A DNA stretch of 64,000 nt. Origin: Lepisosteus oculatus. Taxonomy: Eukaryota > Chordata > Actinopteri > Semionotiformes > Lepisosteidae. How positions within the stretch are numbered: position 1 is the stretch's first letter; each line of letters opens with the position of its first letter. The stretch covers positions 10,349,001 through 10,413,000 of the forward strand of contig NC_090703.1 of assembly GCF_040954835.1 (NCBI RefSeq), in the 5' to 3' direction. Below, piece by piece: positions 1 to 13,800 of the stretch. Under the pieces are notes generated by a model. The model was not told the origin of the DNA. It made no database searches and saw only the letters and a program-made list of their open reading frames with translations. The position numbers were made by a program, and so were the translations under genes.

Positions 1-3000
1 GCCCAGAGTCTCCTCTGGGAAGCTGAAAGGTGCTGCCAATGTGGAGTACAGCCCCAACCAAGGTACCAACAGCTGGAGATGATCTGTGGGATGTTGCATG
101 CTTTGAAACCTGCCATAGCTTCTGCAAATATGAAGGATTTATTTAGTCATTACAGATTTACCTGGGTGCAGAGTAGGGCTCAAGCTCTTTACCATCTGTG
201 CTGGTTGTGAAGTTAGGGAGGTAAGGAGGGTGCTCAAGCATGTGATCGGGATTTTGCAGGGGTGACATTCCGGGACAAAGTGACCTCAGATGTGAGCGTA
301 GTGGGGCAGAGGCTGGCCTACTCTAACGGGCCTGCTGAGCCCGAGGAGGTCAGGCAGAGAGAGACGTCCCCACCTGTCGTTAGACCCTTGGGTCGAGAGC
401 CCCTCAGAGCACCCAGACCCCCCAGAGGTGAGTTGACAGGATACGTAATCTAGAGTTTCACTACATTATATGATTGTTTCTAAAGAAGATTATTCAAAAT
501 AGATCTTTAGTTTGAATACAGGTGTTCTGGCTGAGAGATTTAATGATTTAGAACCATCCAGAAAAATTGCCAGTGAAACCAAAATATTCAAAACAAGTTG
601 CATTTTAAACAACCAAATGCCTTTAATGCATCTAAATAATACTGCACAAGGGACTGTTTGGTGATATAGCTACCAGAAAGTCTGTCTGATTGAAGTATTA
701 TCGGTGGAACATACTTTATATTATTTGGTTTTCTTTTAATATACCTGAATGACTGTAAACAATTCAACACCATTACATTCTATTCTAATCCATTCTTTCT
801 GTTCCAGGGTCACTGGGGTCAACTGGGACCATGCAGCAGATCAGCATCAGTCTGGCTTCTTCTGCTGATGGCATGTCTGAAGGCATTATAGGCAGAGGTC
901 AGTCTTCTTTCCACTTTGAGCATGGTTATTTTTGGAGCTTGTGAATAGAAATTGCTCTGATTGTGGACACGGAAGCCCTCTCTAGAATAGTTCTTTGAGC
1001 TTTCTGCTTGTACTCCTCTGCTGGGGAAGGATTCCCTGCTTGTGTTCTTCAGTATTGAGGCCTTTTCAGTCCTAGACTGAATTCTGTACGAATACCACAA
1101 TTATGGGATAATCTGTGAATATGGTTGGTAGTTTAGACTCACCTCAATTGGCATCTTTAGATAGGTTTTGAACCTGTGTCTCCAAGAGGTTGGAGACTCC
1201 CTAATGAACTCAGGGGTTATCTGTAGACCTCCCTCCTAAAGGTAAAAAACTAACTTAGAGTAAAGTGAGAGTAGGTATGCACAGATATAATGGGAAGAGT
1301 TGGAGAAGTATTTTCTGTCAGAAGTACCCCTATTCTTTATAATTTAAATGTGGATTATCTTGATGAATCTTTTATGTTAAATCAACTCAGAGGTCTGTGA
1401 AATTCATCATAGGTTCTGTCCTGTCTTCCTGGTGCGTTGCTGTGTTTAATGTAGCAACTGACTACTTAACATTTTGAGCCCCGTCCTATTGTTCTGGTGG
1501 CGGGTGCTCTCGCGATGCCTGGGGCCTCCTGGTTGCCATGTAAACAGAGCAGAGTGTCCTAGCACAGCCGACTGAAGCCTGACAGTGTCTCACACTGAGA
1601 ACTGCGGATATTGGCAGAAAGTTGTGGAAATTCATTTTTCATGATTTCTACAAGTCATTAACACTTCACAACCAAATGGGACACACTCTGTACGATTCTT
1701 AATAGAGCTTTTAAAATGAAGCGCTGGAAATTTCTAAATGGTAGGTAAGTAAAAGGGCCTTTTTTACAAAACAAAATAGTGAAGGGTGTTTCCTGCAGGA
1801 ATGATTGTTTCTAATTTGCTTGAATAATCAGTATTTCTGATGACGTAGTTCAGGCGGGTAGCTGTGTCAGAATGCGTAGGCTGCAAAGGAACAAGTTCAT
1901 GCAATAGAGGCATGCAATAGAAACAAGACATGTCATAAGAAATAAGTAATAGGTTTATTCCATTCTGAAAAGAGAAGAAAGGAAATATGTTTCGGCTTTG
2001 GAGCCACACACCTAAAGAAGGCTCCACAGCCAAAACGTTGTATTTCCTTTCTTCTTTTCAGCATGGAATAAACCTATTACTTATTTCTTATGACATGTCT
2101 TGTTTCTATTGCATGCTTCTTTAGGGTAGTTCTATTTCTTTTACCTCCTGCACTGGGATGGTAATATGTTACTTTTATAAATGTTTGTACGATACTGAAA
2201 GAATTGTCTGTAAGCTTTTCATAAAGAAGGAAGGAAAGTCAAAATTGTAAGTTGGGCGATGGTAGGTTAACTGTTTAGCATTTCCAATTTGGATTCTTTG
2301 TTGTGAACTGTAGATCAGTGTGCTGTGTGCAGGGCTGAGCTACAGGTGCTGCAGGTGTTTCTAAACAATATGAGTGCCATTGTTCTGGTCTCCACAGGAG
2401 TGTTTGGGAGCTCCGCTGCAGTGGCCTCTCAGCAGAGTGTGATGTCATCCTCTGAGTGTAGTAACAGCATTGGCAAGGCAAGTGTTGACCCCCCAGCAGG
2501 CGTGTATGGACACTCAGTGCAGCACAACAGTCACAACTCCACAGCCAGGGAGGAGCCAGAGATGGAGGACGTGGTGAGTAGGAAGCCGTCTTACATCAGT
2601 TCTTACATCTAGTTTCCCTCCTGTGTTCACAAGCCTTCTGTTGTGATTTAGTGGGGGGGGGGGGGGGCACTTATGTGGGATGTAAATCAAGATAAGCTGC
2701 CAGTTGTAATCAGTAAGGTGTTTAAAGAAATGAGGTAAAATTAAATTTAAAAATCAGGGACTGGCACCAGAAAATTTCTTAAAGTTAAATAATAACACAC
2801 TTGGCTGACACAGCTTAGTTTCAGATAAAAAGACTTACTTACAAGACACAGACATCACTTTATTTACTGTACACAACACAATAGAGTGATATTTGTCTGT
2901 GGGGACAGTGAACAGTGTCTAGACTTTGTGTTTTGTGGTGCAATATAATGGAAAGCATGCGGAAGCTCACGGACATGGGTTATAGGCAGGGAGGAGTTGG

Positions 3001-6000
3001 ATGGCTGGAGCATTAGGCTGTGAAATGGTCAGGGCTGAGATTCAGTTTGGCTGGTTTGCTGGGCTGGCACGCAGGACAAAGTGAAGCTGTCAAAGTCGGC
3101 CCGGGACAAAATGAGGCAGCGCCGCCTGGAGCAGGAAGAGCTCCTCCACATCCAGAGCGAGCGGAGGAGGGTGGAGAGCGTTAAGGAACGTCTGCGCATG
3201 ATCGGGGGTGATGGATCTGCGGAAGAGAGGAATGAGCTATCATCCCCGCCTCAGAACAGCCCCCGTCATGCTTCAGGTCAGAGGCCAAACTGCGATCACT
3301 TCTCTCTCTCTGTCCCTTGTTTTTAACATCTGCAGGTGTTCTTGAATTTGAAATAAGGCTGATGGACTTTTTCGTCAGATTTTCTACACTGTAAAGTCAG
3401 TCATTCTGAAGGGTTTTTGTATGTGGTGCCGCGCATCTTGGATGTTTTTCTAATTGCTGTGAACATGATCACACTGAGTTCATTTCCAATAATTGGACTT
3501 GGTTTGCGTTGATTCACACTGGAATATTGTCAGTTGCTTTAGATGCATTTTAAGTTAATTTCTCTTAAATTTATTTCATTTTGAAATTCATGGGGTACAT
3601 TTTTTATCAGCCACTGAGAAAAACGAGGTAATACCTTTGTATCCGTGTTTTATCAAACTGCATCTGAATTTTATTTTTTTCATTGCTGTAATCCAGGAAA
3701 ACATCTTCATGGGTCTGTTATCGTATATTTAATTTCCTGTTTGTATTGAATCTCTTGTTTTGTTAATACTCATGTTTGTAAAGCAAACCATAACATTTTC
3801 CATTGGTCTCAGTTTTTCAGTTTGATTAGTTTCTCCAACTACTTGGACTGGACCAAGTAAGAAACAGCTCCAGTGTGAACATAGTGTAATGGCAATTTTT
3901 CTTTCTCTGGCAGGCTGGAATTTGAATGGCAAGATCGTTCAGAAGCCCATGACTGAGTCTCCACAAGAGAACAGCCCTGCCAGCCCCAGAGGACCCCTTA
4001 GTCCCATCGTTGCGCCCAGCCCTATTCGACTCTATGGCCCTCCCACCCCTCCTGCACTTAAGGGGCCTTCCAGCCCTGCTCGTTTGAAGAGATCCTCCAG
4101 CCTGAAGAAGGCTCGCTCATCTCTCTCACACAGCTCAGGTCAGCAGACTAATAAACGGCCCTTTCTGCCTCCTGACCTTCAATTTTAAAGGAGGTTTTCA
4201 GATCTGTAGAAGGCTGAAGAAAGAAAAAAGTCATATTCATTTGCAGTCCACAAGTGAGCCACAATTTTGTTAATACGCAGTCAACAGTGAGCCCTTGCTT
4301 GGATTGTTTAACTGTGTAGTGATGGATTTCCTACTGCTTGGTCCCTCACTAATGTTCCCCTACTCTGCTGTGGTCCTCAGATGAGCTGTCCCCTGGCCCT
4401 CGAATGCAGAGGAAGGAGGGCCCAGAGGCCCCAGAGCTGCGGCCTTTCTCTAAACCTGAGCTGGCGCTCAACCAGGGCCTCCAGCTTCTGGCCTCTGACG
4501 ACTGGTAGGCAGAAAAAGATACACGTGAATTTGCAGTCCTTACTGTCTCTACTTTTGACGTAGTGTCTCGTGCCTTGCTCTGTCTTGCATTTGGGTTTAT
4601 ATATTTCGTTCCTCTCACTGAATTCAGGGAAAGGAAGATTGAAGGGCTGACCATCATAAGGAGTCTATCCCAGTATCACTCTGACGTCCTGATGAGCAGA
4701 CTGCATGATGCCTGCCTGGCCGTCATACAGGAGGTGTGCTGCCTAGTTTTTGGTGATGGATTTGTATTATTGCTCCTAATCGATTTAAGCGAACTCTGAA
4801 ATATGTGGAGGTTTATGGAGGGTGATGGAGAGCGGGGTGACAGCGTGCCTATTTGTCCAGGTGAAGAACTTGCGGTCAGGCGTGTCTCGGGTGGCAGTGA
4901 TTTGCCTGGGAGACATGTTCACTCACCTGCAGAGAGGGATGGACCAGGAGCTGGACGGCACAGTGAAGGTGCTGCTGCACAAGGCCGGGGAGTCCAACGC
5001 TTTTATCCGGCAAGATGTGGACAACACCTTGGACTGCGTGGTGCAGAGCTGCACCCCTACACGTGCCCTCAGCGCACTGCTGACTGGCGGCCTGAGGTGA
5101 GGACAGCCTCAGCACACACGGGTGAAACCTCCGGGTCTCACTCTCCAGAGTTATTATTAATCATACTTACTTTAAAAGGTGGCTGTACATTAAACGTTTT
5201 CAAAATTATATTGGAAAATGTAAGATTCCTCAATCTGCAAAAGTCCAGTAATGAACCAAACTACTCAGAACTATCCAACTCCTCATAAACTTTGAAAAGC
5301 CAGTCCCTCACTGCCTGGTTAATGAGAAGTAAGATGTGTTCCCAAGTAACGTAACTGCTCACTGACGTAGCTCTGGTGTGTGCGCAGCCACCTGAACTCT
5401 GTAGTGCGGAAGTGCACAGCGCAGCACCTGGCAGACTTGGTGGAGAGGATGGGCCCTGCCCGCCTCCTGTCTGGCACCAAGGACCTCACCGACCGCATGC
5501 TTCCTGCAGTCGCCCGGCTGGCACAGGACTCATCCCAGGAGACCAGGTCAGGATCCACATGCTCCACGGACATTTCCTGGACAACCAATGCTCTTCCAAC
5601 AAGAATCCAGAATAAGATGGGTGTGTCCCACTGTGAGGTGTCTCATACAGGTTTTTTTTTCAGATACTACGGAAGACAGATGCTGTTTTCATGGATGACC
5701 CATCCAGACTTCGACAAAATGATCGAAAAGCACTTGCAGCCCAAAGACCTGATTGCCATCCGGGATACCGTCAGCACCCTCAGGACAAAGGTGCTTTTCC
5801 TCCTACGTGTTACTGTGCCTTTGGGGGGTGTGGCAGCAGGGCCTTGTCCGTGAGCTGTAGTCTGATGCTAGTCATTTGATCTTGACAGGGATTGGGAGAA
5901 ATGCCCCTTGACACCCCCTCTGCAAGGGGCCGGCGCTCCCTCCCAGGTAGCGGGACAGTCCGAGCATCATCATTGACCCGGGAGCCACGCAACATTGCTG

Positions 6001-8516
6001 CCAGGTAGGCTCTCAGACACTCCTGTCTGCTACCCCTTCTTTCTCAGGATGCACTCGGCAGTGAGCGACAGTTTTCCACACGGGGAAAAAAACCCACAAA
6101 GTTAAACAAGTTTTCATTTAACACAAAATGTATTTTTCACCTGCTCACAGTGACTTAGCTCACCTGCTTTAGTCATACTTTCCAGCTAAAATAGATCACA
6201 TTTCTGACGTTTGTGTATCTATTAAATGCTTTTAGTCATTTTCTCTTAACTGTCCTATCGGAGAACTCCAGATATGGAGGAAACGACAGCTTGCGCTCCT
6301 TGTTCCCTGCAGAGAAACAGGGGAGAACACTTGGAAGCCCAGCCCGCGGACCCTGGTGGATAAGACTGAGTACGTCAAGCAGCTCACTGGTCTGCTGGGT
6401 GCCAAGGATTTCCGAGACCGCACCAAGGGCATCGATCAGCTCCTCGATGACTGTCAGCAGAGCCCTGACCTAGTGATTGCCAACATGTTCCCGGTAACTT
6501 CAGCTTCACTAATTCATGAGAGGCTAGAATAATGCTTGACTTGATTAGAGGGTAAAATTAAGAGGGCATGATAAGATGGTAAGATCGTTTGGAGCTTGAT
6601 TAGATTTGATTTCTACATAGCTTGGAGCAACTGTACTATGTCCCTCAAATAACTACATCAAAATGTTTTTTGTTTTGCTTTGCCTTAAAAAGAAAATAAA
6701 TCATTCTTAAGATAACTTTAACTGAAATATTTAAAACAATCTAGCTGTGCTATAAATAAAGTAGAAGATAGTTAAAGGTAATAAGACTCTGTTAAAGATG
6801 GTCTCATCTTTCATTGTCAGATTTTTGATGCCTTTAAATCTCGTCTACAAGACTCCAACAGCAAAGTGAACCTCCATGCTCTGGAGTCCCTGCAGAAGAT
6901 CATTCTGCTGCTAAAAGACAATCTTGCCCAGGTTGTCTACATCCTTGTGCCGTCCATTGTAGAAAGCAACCTCAACTCCAAGAACAATGCAATCTACAAT
7001 GCAGCTGTCAAAGCTGTTCAGACTCTCATCCAGAACATTGGTGAGGCCCCACATATCACTTCAGTTAGGGGCAATCGCTGGTCTCAGACTGCCCAGGAGC
7101 TCCTCAGTCTGAGCTTTACCAGTACTACAGCATCGTCTTAGATGCCAACCTTTAGAAGCTCTAGACATGACTATTTTAGCTTTTCCTCAGGCTTCAATGT
7201 GTTTTAATAAGACTTTTGTCATTCGTTGCATGCAAGCCAAAGTGCATAATTAGTGGTATTCTAATGCAATTCAGTCCCTAATGGAATATAAACTGCATAT
7301 TTGAGTGTACTGTGGAGTGACTCGGTGCGCCCCTTTCTTTCATTACAGCAGGACAGCTGTCTCACTGCTGTGTTGCCATTAGTTTAGTTTGGACTACAGG
7401 TTTGAGGTGTAAAAACTGAACTGAGCTCTTTCTACTGTTCCAGATAACACACTACTACTCCAGCCATTCTGTACCAAGGCCCAGTTCCTCAGTGGGAAGG
7501 CCAAAGTGGACATGATTGAGAATGTTGCAGGTAGGCCCCAGCTCCAACTATACTGAAAGCTCTTGAAATAGTGAAAAAGATTACCTGGAAGACTGTTCAT
7601 TTGTGAATGATGTTTTCTGTACCCTTCTGTGATTCATTGGAGACTGCATCTGCTAGCATTGTCTTCCTTTTTTGACCCATTAAACTGAAATAAGTGTTTA
7701 CTCCCCAAATGTCAAACTAGAAATGTATAATACATTGGTTCTGTGCTATATTGAGTATTAACATACAGTCTTCGTGCGGGGGCCAGTGTGTGCAGTCTCC
7801 ATTTTTTATTTAGCTCTTAATGATTAGATTAACGCGTTATTGGCTTAATTGGCTTGATTAAACATCTTCTCTCAGGTTTGTATTTGGTGTTGCTTGAATT
7901 TAAAGAGACTTAGAAAACATGCACACAGCTGCCCCCCAGCACACGGACGGGAGATTCCCAAAATAGAAGGGCAAAGAAACAGACTCGCTCCATCTAGAGG
8001 ATAAACAGTGCACTGATGTCCATTTGTAATAACTAACAGCTGCCTCCATCAGAAAAGTATGGTATCCCAGAATTCCATCTGGCACTTATACTATAAAATC
8101 ATTTAAAATTTGGGTTTTCCGTTTTTAAGATTGTTTTGCTTTCAATTTTATTTTTTAATTTAGAAATTCACTGTCACAAATACCAACTTACATAATTATG
8201 GACAAATCCTAGGATGTTCTAAAATGAACATTTAAGGTGGTATTCGGTTTGTTTTTCAGATCTGGTGACAGAGCTGTATCCCCGAAAGCCCCAGCTGGTG
8301 GAACAGAAAGTCTTGCCCTTGTTGTGGCACCTACTGGGCACCTCCGGTGGCAATGGTGCCCTGCTGGGTCGTGGGGGGAGTGTGCGCAGTGCCACTGCCA
8401 AGCTGTGCCGAGCCCTCCTCACTCACATGGGTCCCGGCCTGGAAGAGCACGGTGCCACACAGCCCCCACATATCTCGAAGGGCCTCCAAGAGCTGCTCGG
8501 CACCATCTCTACCTAA
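1..8516 (+). CDS. togaram1: togaram1 (TOG array regulator of axonemal microtubules 1), 3' half, 16 exons
   Basis: Coding exons read at 1-62 (partial), 260-427, 808-897, 2398-2573, 3075-3276, 3914-4138, 4381-4504, 4628-4733, 4861-5096, 5388-5546, 5664-5790, 5889-6004, 6313-6493, 6821-7040, 7444-7530 and 8260-8516 (TAA). All junctions are GT-AG and the phases join into one frame of 844 residues, so the upstream TOG domains lie outside the window. The first part is low-complexity Ser/Pro linker. Exon 5 encodes a basic, probably coiled-coil stretch (RRLEQEELLHIQSERRRVE), and exon 6 is Pro/Ser-rich. Exons 8-11 form one helical TOG array (IEGLTIIRSLSQYHSDVL onward). Exons 13-16 form the last one (EYVKQLTGLLGAKDFRDRTK onward). 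Family knowledge: TOGARAM1 binds tubulin through TOG domains and controls ciliary microtubule length. Position before prpf39 matches human 14q21. The identity rests on TOG-like sequence plus synteny; the paralogue togaram2 is the main alternative. Confidence 0.88.
1850..2130. repeat. Foldback element with hammerhead-like cores (Penelope-type terminal repeat?)
   Basis: It lies in togaram1 intron 3. Arms at about 1911-2005 and 2020-2115 are near-perfect reverse complements (about 95 bases each, ending CATGCAATAG) around a short spacer. Each arm has a block resembling the conserved core of hammerhead ribozymes carried by Penelope-like retroelements: a CTGANGA-like segment, a GGCT...AGCC stem, then (G)AAAC. 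The left arm has the core on the minus strand (AGCCGAAAC), the right arm on the plus strand. The copy is worn and has no coding part. Family assignment is inference. Confidence 0.5.
2652..2668 (+). repeat. Poly-G run in togaram1 intron 4
   Basis: An uninterrupted run of about 17 G residues. Mononucleotide runs of this kind are unstable and error-prone in assemblies; the exact length is uncertain. Confidence 0.7.
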
Positions 8517-8698
8517 CGGCGGTCACAAAAACGCAAAGCTCAAGACGGTAATGACAAGAAATGGTCAGATTTTACTTGAAGATAGAGAAGACGTTTCTCA
8601 CAGTGCCTGCAGTTTCCTGTTTTACGGCAAAGAGACTTTGGAATACCCCGTCTTGGGGGGGAAAGAAGAAACATTTTTTACATCTAAATAAGTAGGAA

Positions 8699-8712
8699 AA
8701 TAAAAGAATAAA
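8699..8712 (+). terminator. Probable togaram1 polyadenylation signals
   Basis: Two AATAAA hexamers (8699-8704 and 8707-8712) lie about 185 bases after the togaram1 stop codon. They are the first such signals downstream. A further AATAAA near 9457 may serve a longer 3' UTR. Confidence 0.5.
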
Positions 8713-10560
8713 GGAAAACATGGCTTCAGTTGGTGGTATCAGGTTTTTATTTTTTTAACGATATGCTCTTTTGCACTTTGAAAAGTGGTACACTATTATG
8801 AACGTTGTCATTGTGTGTCCTTCAAACACGAACTGATTTGATGCTGCAGAACGTACCATTTTAATGCACAATACATAAGGACTTATGGATGTATTTTTGT
8901 TTTAATTTATATTATATATATATGTCATTGTTTTGTGATATTTTCATGAAGTGTCTTATTGTAACTGGGGTTTTGTGTGATAAAAGTCAGGAATTGTGCT
9001 GAAAACAATGTTTTTCTTGCTCTCCAATTTAATTGCACAGTATTAGCTTAATCTTGCTGCTGTTATGTGGAATTATGTCTTTAATCTTGGCTTGGCTTTT
9101 GAACATAAAACATCCAGCTATGAAGAGGTATTCAGAGTTGCTGTAATAATGTGTTACAGTTTTGGGATTACCAAAATTAAATATGAAACAGGAAAAAAGT
9201 GAATATTTTTGTTACATATATTTTAAATGTACACAGATGCCTAAATCAAGGAGCTAACGGTGTTGGATTTAAAGTAATTATACTTTTGTGTTTAAAAATT
9301 TAAACGATCAATCTTTAAATTATGAATTTATACAGAGCCCGGTTATGTAATTCTCAGTAAGAATAGTGCCAGTTCTAATATAGCTTTTCAAAGAGTTTCC
9401 ACACATAAACCGTACTGTACTTGTTTTAGACAGAGAAAAATGTTATATAAATATAAATAAATGGATCTATTTCTGTAAATTGTTTTTGCTTCTATTTTTT
9501 ATGACTCACAGGAATCGGGTTCCAGTAGTGAGAGTAATACAGTGTGGCTCACGCCACATTTCCATGTCTTGTATTTCCATGTATATACAACACTTAAGCA
9601 AGTGCCTGCTATATGAAATAAAATACAATCATGTTTACATCTGTGCTCTTCACATATACTATATGGGAGAATATTGTAATTGATCTGAAATAACTTACAC
9701 AAAATAAACATATTTGTACAAAGAAATATCTCATTTTCACATGCAACTAAAATAGTTCAAAAAGTAAATTGATTGATTTAGGGTAATTTTATTTCATTTT
9801 CAGGAAATAAGAAATATAGTTCCAGGGAGAAGAAAGATTTCACTGTATATCAAGCAGTGCTCGATGTGCCATATTATTAAGAGTACATGTGGGTTTTTTC
9901 ACCGATGGTGACTTTGAAGGACTGTTCAGTGACTTTAAAGAGCAGTAGCTTTCACCTGTGCAGGTTATTAAACGTATTGCTTGAGTGGTCAGAGCGTAAT
10001 CCATTCACATTTTTATCCTTATCTTCTTACATCGTGCCGTCTTGACAACCAAAACAAATTTCCCATTTCAAATGGCAAAAAACTGATCCTAGAAGTCCAT
10101 GACGCGGGAGTCTACTGTGAGAGTGAAATCTCAGCCTATAAATCAGGAAGGCGTCACGGCTATGATTTGTCTGGGTTTCTGTGTATTTTAAACAGCCGTT
10201 TGAAGATGATGCCGGAACCAAATTTCCATTCCTACCCAATTCTGCGTACCACATGCGTACACATTCACATCCGCACAAGTTACTTGAGTCAGTTCAGGCT
10301 TTTTTCTGTGTTCACTCCTATAATGACAAAGGTAAAAAAAATATGTATTTTTACCATCGGACAAACAACATAGTTTATCATAAAAAGCGTTTCACGGTGG
10401 GCGTAGAAGGTGTGACATTTGACCACATTTTAGTAAGTTGTATAAAGATCACTATCTTTTTCTTCTTATACGTCTAAGGAAATGTATAGATTCACTGAAA
10501 ATTACATTTGAAAATCAAAACCACAAACACACTGCGGGACACCCACGTAGATTCAGTTGA
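8713..10560. other. togaram1-prpf39 intergenic region
   Basis: An AT-rich stretch, possibly including a long togaram1 3' UTR up to about 9460 (TATATATA near 8915 and late AATAAA). I see no exon, RNA gene or clear repeat in it. Confidence 0.5.
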
Positions 10561-10862
10561 AACGATCAGACGTCAGTCTCTAGCTCAAGCCCTAAACGGT
10601 CTCCACAGCCGTGCCCGGCGTGGGTCTCCATCGCTGGGAATGCGAAAATAAGCCCCGGGAAACTGCGGGTTTGGATCACGTGTTGCCGCGTCCCAGCAGG
10701 CCGTCCCCCTTCCGGGTTATTGGCTGAGGCGCGTGCGCACCACGCCGCCGCCGCTCCGGAGAAATTAGTTGTGGAGAATGAGCGGAGAGAAGCCCGCCTT
10801 GAGGCTGCACCGATAAGGAAAAAAAAAAGAACCCCGTAATTCTCATTTGGAAACACAATTTG
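10560..10862 (+). promoter_or_regulatory. prpf39 CpG-rich promoter and 5' UTR
   Basis: Base composition shifts sharply to GC and CpG-rich at about 10,590-10,810, directly upstream of the first coding ATG at 10,863. No TATA box stands out, as expected for a housekeeping gene. The transcription start was not located. Inference from composition and position only. Confidence 0.5.
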
Positions 10863-13800
10863 ATGGAAGATTCTGGTGAGTAACGGTTTCGTGAGGGGAT
10901 GAAGCGGCGAGGGAGAAAGTGTTTTATTTGAACGATTATGAAACGGGCTCATGACGAGGAGAGAGGGGGGCTGGTCTGGCTAGCGTAGTTTAGGCCCAAG
11001 AGCGAGCGGGGATTTCTCGGTAAAAAAAAATATAAATACCTGTCGCAAAGCCCTCGCTTCATGTTAATATAATGTTGTTGGTAGAACTGTTGCTTGAAGA
11101 ATTGTGTGCTTCGATGTTAGCTATTGGGCTTCGGTGCGTTTTTCGGGTTTTTGCGTGCTCGGCTGCGTGTGCTTTCTGACTGAATCTGGTTTTGTTGACG
11201 GTTGTTGATAAGACACGGCGCCGCTTTCCGTTGCTGAGGAGAGATCGCCTGGTGTGAAAACAGGGGGCAGGAGGGCAGGTAGTTTTGTCTTTCTAGTCGT
11301 GCGGGTCGAGAGTTTCAGTGTTTGACTCGCTCGATTCCACCCTGATCCGCAGCCGTGTCGTTTGCACATTTCAAGCAGCCACGAGTTTGACAAACACAAA
11401 AGGCTTTATTTTCTAAATGCACGGTCACGGTACACGGAGGGTAGTGCTGAGGCTTTTGTTTTGAAGATTAAATACCGATTTCTGAGGATGTAAACAAGTG
11501 TGAATTTTGAAACTCAGAAATCAAATGAAGCATTTGAAGTGCATAACCTCGGATAGCGGAGCTTGACATTGTATCGATTGCTCCAACTAAGCTCTATGGT
11601 TCTCTCTAGGAGCAACAACGAAGTTAAATAATATATACACTACTGTATATAAAAGCGGATATGCCGTTCTATAGTTACTTCAGCCGTACTTGTACTGTGA
11701 GTGACTCAGCGTATGTCTGCTCTGTAGAAGCGTTTCACTCGTGGCGGAGCTGTAGGATGGCAGGTGAGAGCTGTAAATCGGACTATAAGAGACATAAAAA
11801 TCGTTTAGTTAAACGTTCATGGTTCTGTTACCGACGTTGCAAAGTGCTTAGATTGCAGTTTTCAACGTGAGTATCGAGGTAGCGCACAGTCCTCCAAGCG
11901 GGCGACACCTGCTCACACCAGCAGCAGCGCGATGGAAGGGTTTTGCACGACGGATTATTCTCGCCCCTCAGAAGAGGCATGGATGAGCAAATTTCCTTCT
12001 CGCACAGTTTCAAGCCCAGCCTCGCTGTTCCTAATTTGGAAGTGACCGATTCTATAAATAAGTCTTTCGCCACACTCCCAGCTTTTCCCTGGGGTCTTTG
12101 TAGGTCTGTGCTGGGGGTGGAAGAACTTCCCAGCACTGTCCGCGGAAGTTCAGGAGGCAAAGTGTTAAAAGTAAGCTTAACCTGAAAGGCAGCCCCTTGA
12201 TTTATCATTCTCATTACCACGGTTAAGGTTATCATTAATAACAACCCCTTTCTTTTGTATATGGCATTTTGTACGTGCTGTACTTTTTAAGTGTAAATTA
12301 GTCCTCTGTCCTTCACGTGTAGTGTAGACTGAAGTTTTCCAGGACCTCCAGACCTCTTTGTTGCAGGGTTTAGGCAGCTGTTACCCAATAACTTGTACAT
12401 TACCTTGCACTCGGGCATATTTGTGCTGGGGCACAGGGCTTGATTTTAGTTTTGCGGTAGTAAAGCAAGTTTGTGAATGAAAGGTTTTACTTAAATCTTT
12501 GTGCAGCGAAAAGATGTGAATATTGTAGACCTCCCAAAGAATGTTGTCGCCTGCAAGATATTCCATTTCGGATGAAAGGAGGCTTCTTAAGAAGTAATTG
12601 GTAGTGGGCAGTCAGTGTTAATAATACTGATTGATAATAATTCCTTACACTTATATAGCGCTTTTCTGGATACTCCATTCAAAGCACTTTTACCAGCAGT
12701 GGGGACTCCCCTCCCCTACCACCAGTGTGCAGCCCCGCATGGGCGATGCGCCGGCAGCCAGTGTGTGCTAGTACGCCCCCCACACACCCGCTGTCAGCTG
12801 GAGGAGAGCAGAGTGATGAAGCCAGTTCATTCGGTTGTGTTCCTCTCCCCAGCAGACCAAGCAGAGGAGCCAATGACGGGCATGCTGGACTCTGCGGGGG
12901 AGGGCAGCTCACCGAGCGTGGAGCAGGCAGCAGTGGAGGGCTGCAAGCCTGCGGCTTCTGTCTCCGACCCCGTTCCGGAAGCCGCGACACAAGAAACCGC
13001 CGTTCAAGACGGAGAGCAGCAGGAGCAGGAGCAGCAAGTCCTGCCGTCGGAAGAATCGCCGGGCAGTCCGACCAACATGGAGCTGGAGGACCCCTCGAAA
13101 GAGACCCCGGACGACGGGACGGTGGCCGACGACTTGGCCGCCATTGAGGTGCCTTTCCCAGCAGAGTACGAGAAGTTCTGGAAGGTGGTGGAGGATAACC
13201 CTGAGGACTTCACTGGGTGGACGTATCTTCTGCAGCATGCAGAGCAAGAGGTAAGCGCTTTCCAGGGAACCCACAGCAGGCCTCTGTGCTCCTGAACGCT
13301 GCAGCCGGCGCATGCATGCGTGCGCGTTGTGCTGCAGCTGTGCTGTTCGCCTCTGTAACTCTCGTTTTCGTTGTGGCTGCAGAATCACATTGTGGCGGCG
13401 CGGAAGGCCTTCGACGCCTTCTTCTCGCGGTATCCATATTGCTACGGCTACTGGAAGAAGTACGCTGACGTGGAGAGGCGGCAGGGGAACATAAAGCACA
13501 CCGAGGAGGTTAGCTGGGGACACGGGAAGGGGGTCCGTTTCCCAACACACCTGCTGGGGGACAAGATGAAACAGCCAATGAAGACCTGCTTCTGAGCTTG
13601 TACCTTTAAACCTGAAGAGGCAGAATTGATCATACCTGTTGGTCTGATTTGAATATTTGACTTCCTTGTCCAGATCACTGCAGTATGTTCATTCTTCAGT
13701 GTTTTTCATGAAGGGACATATAAATGTATTTTTTCATCAAAGCTTAATATTATCCTTCTTGATCTCCTGATTATAAGGAGAAAACTGAAGGGTATTGCTC

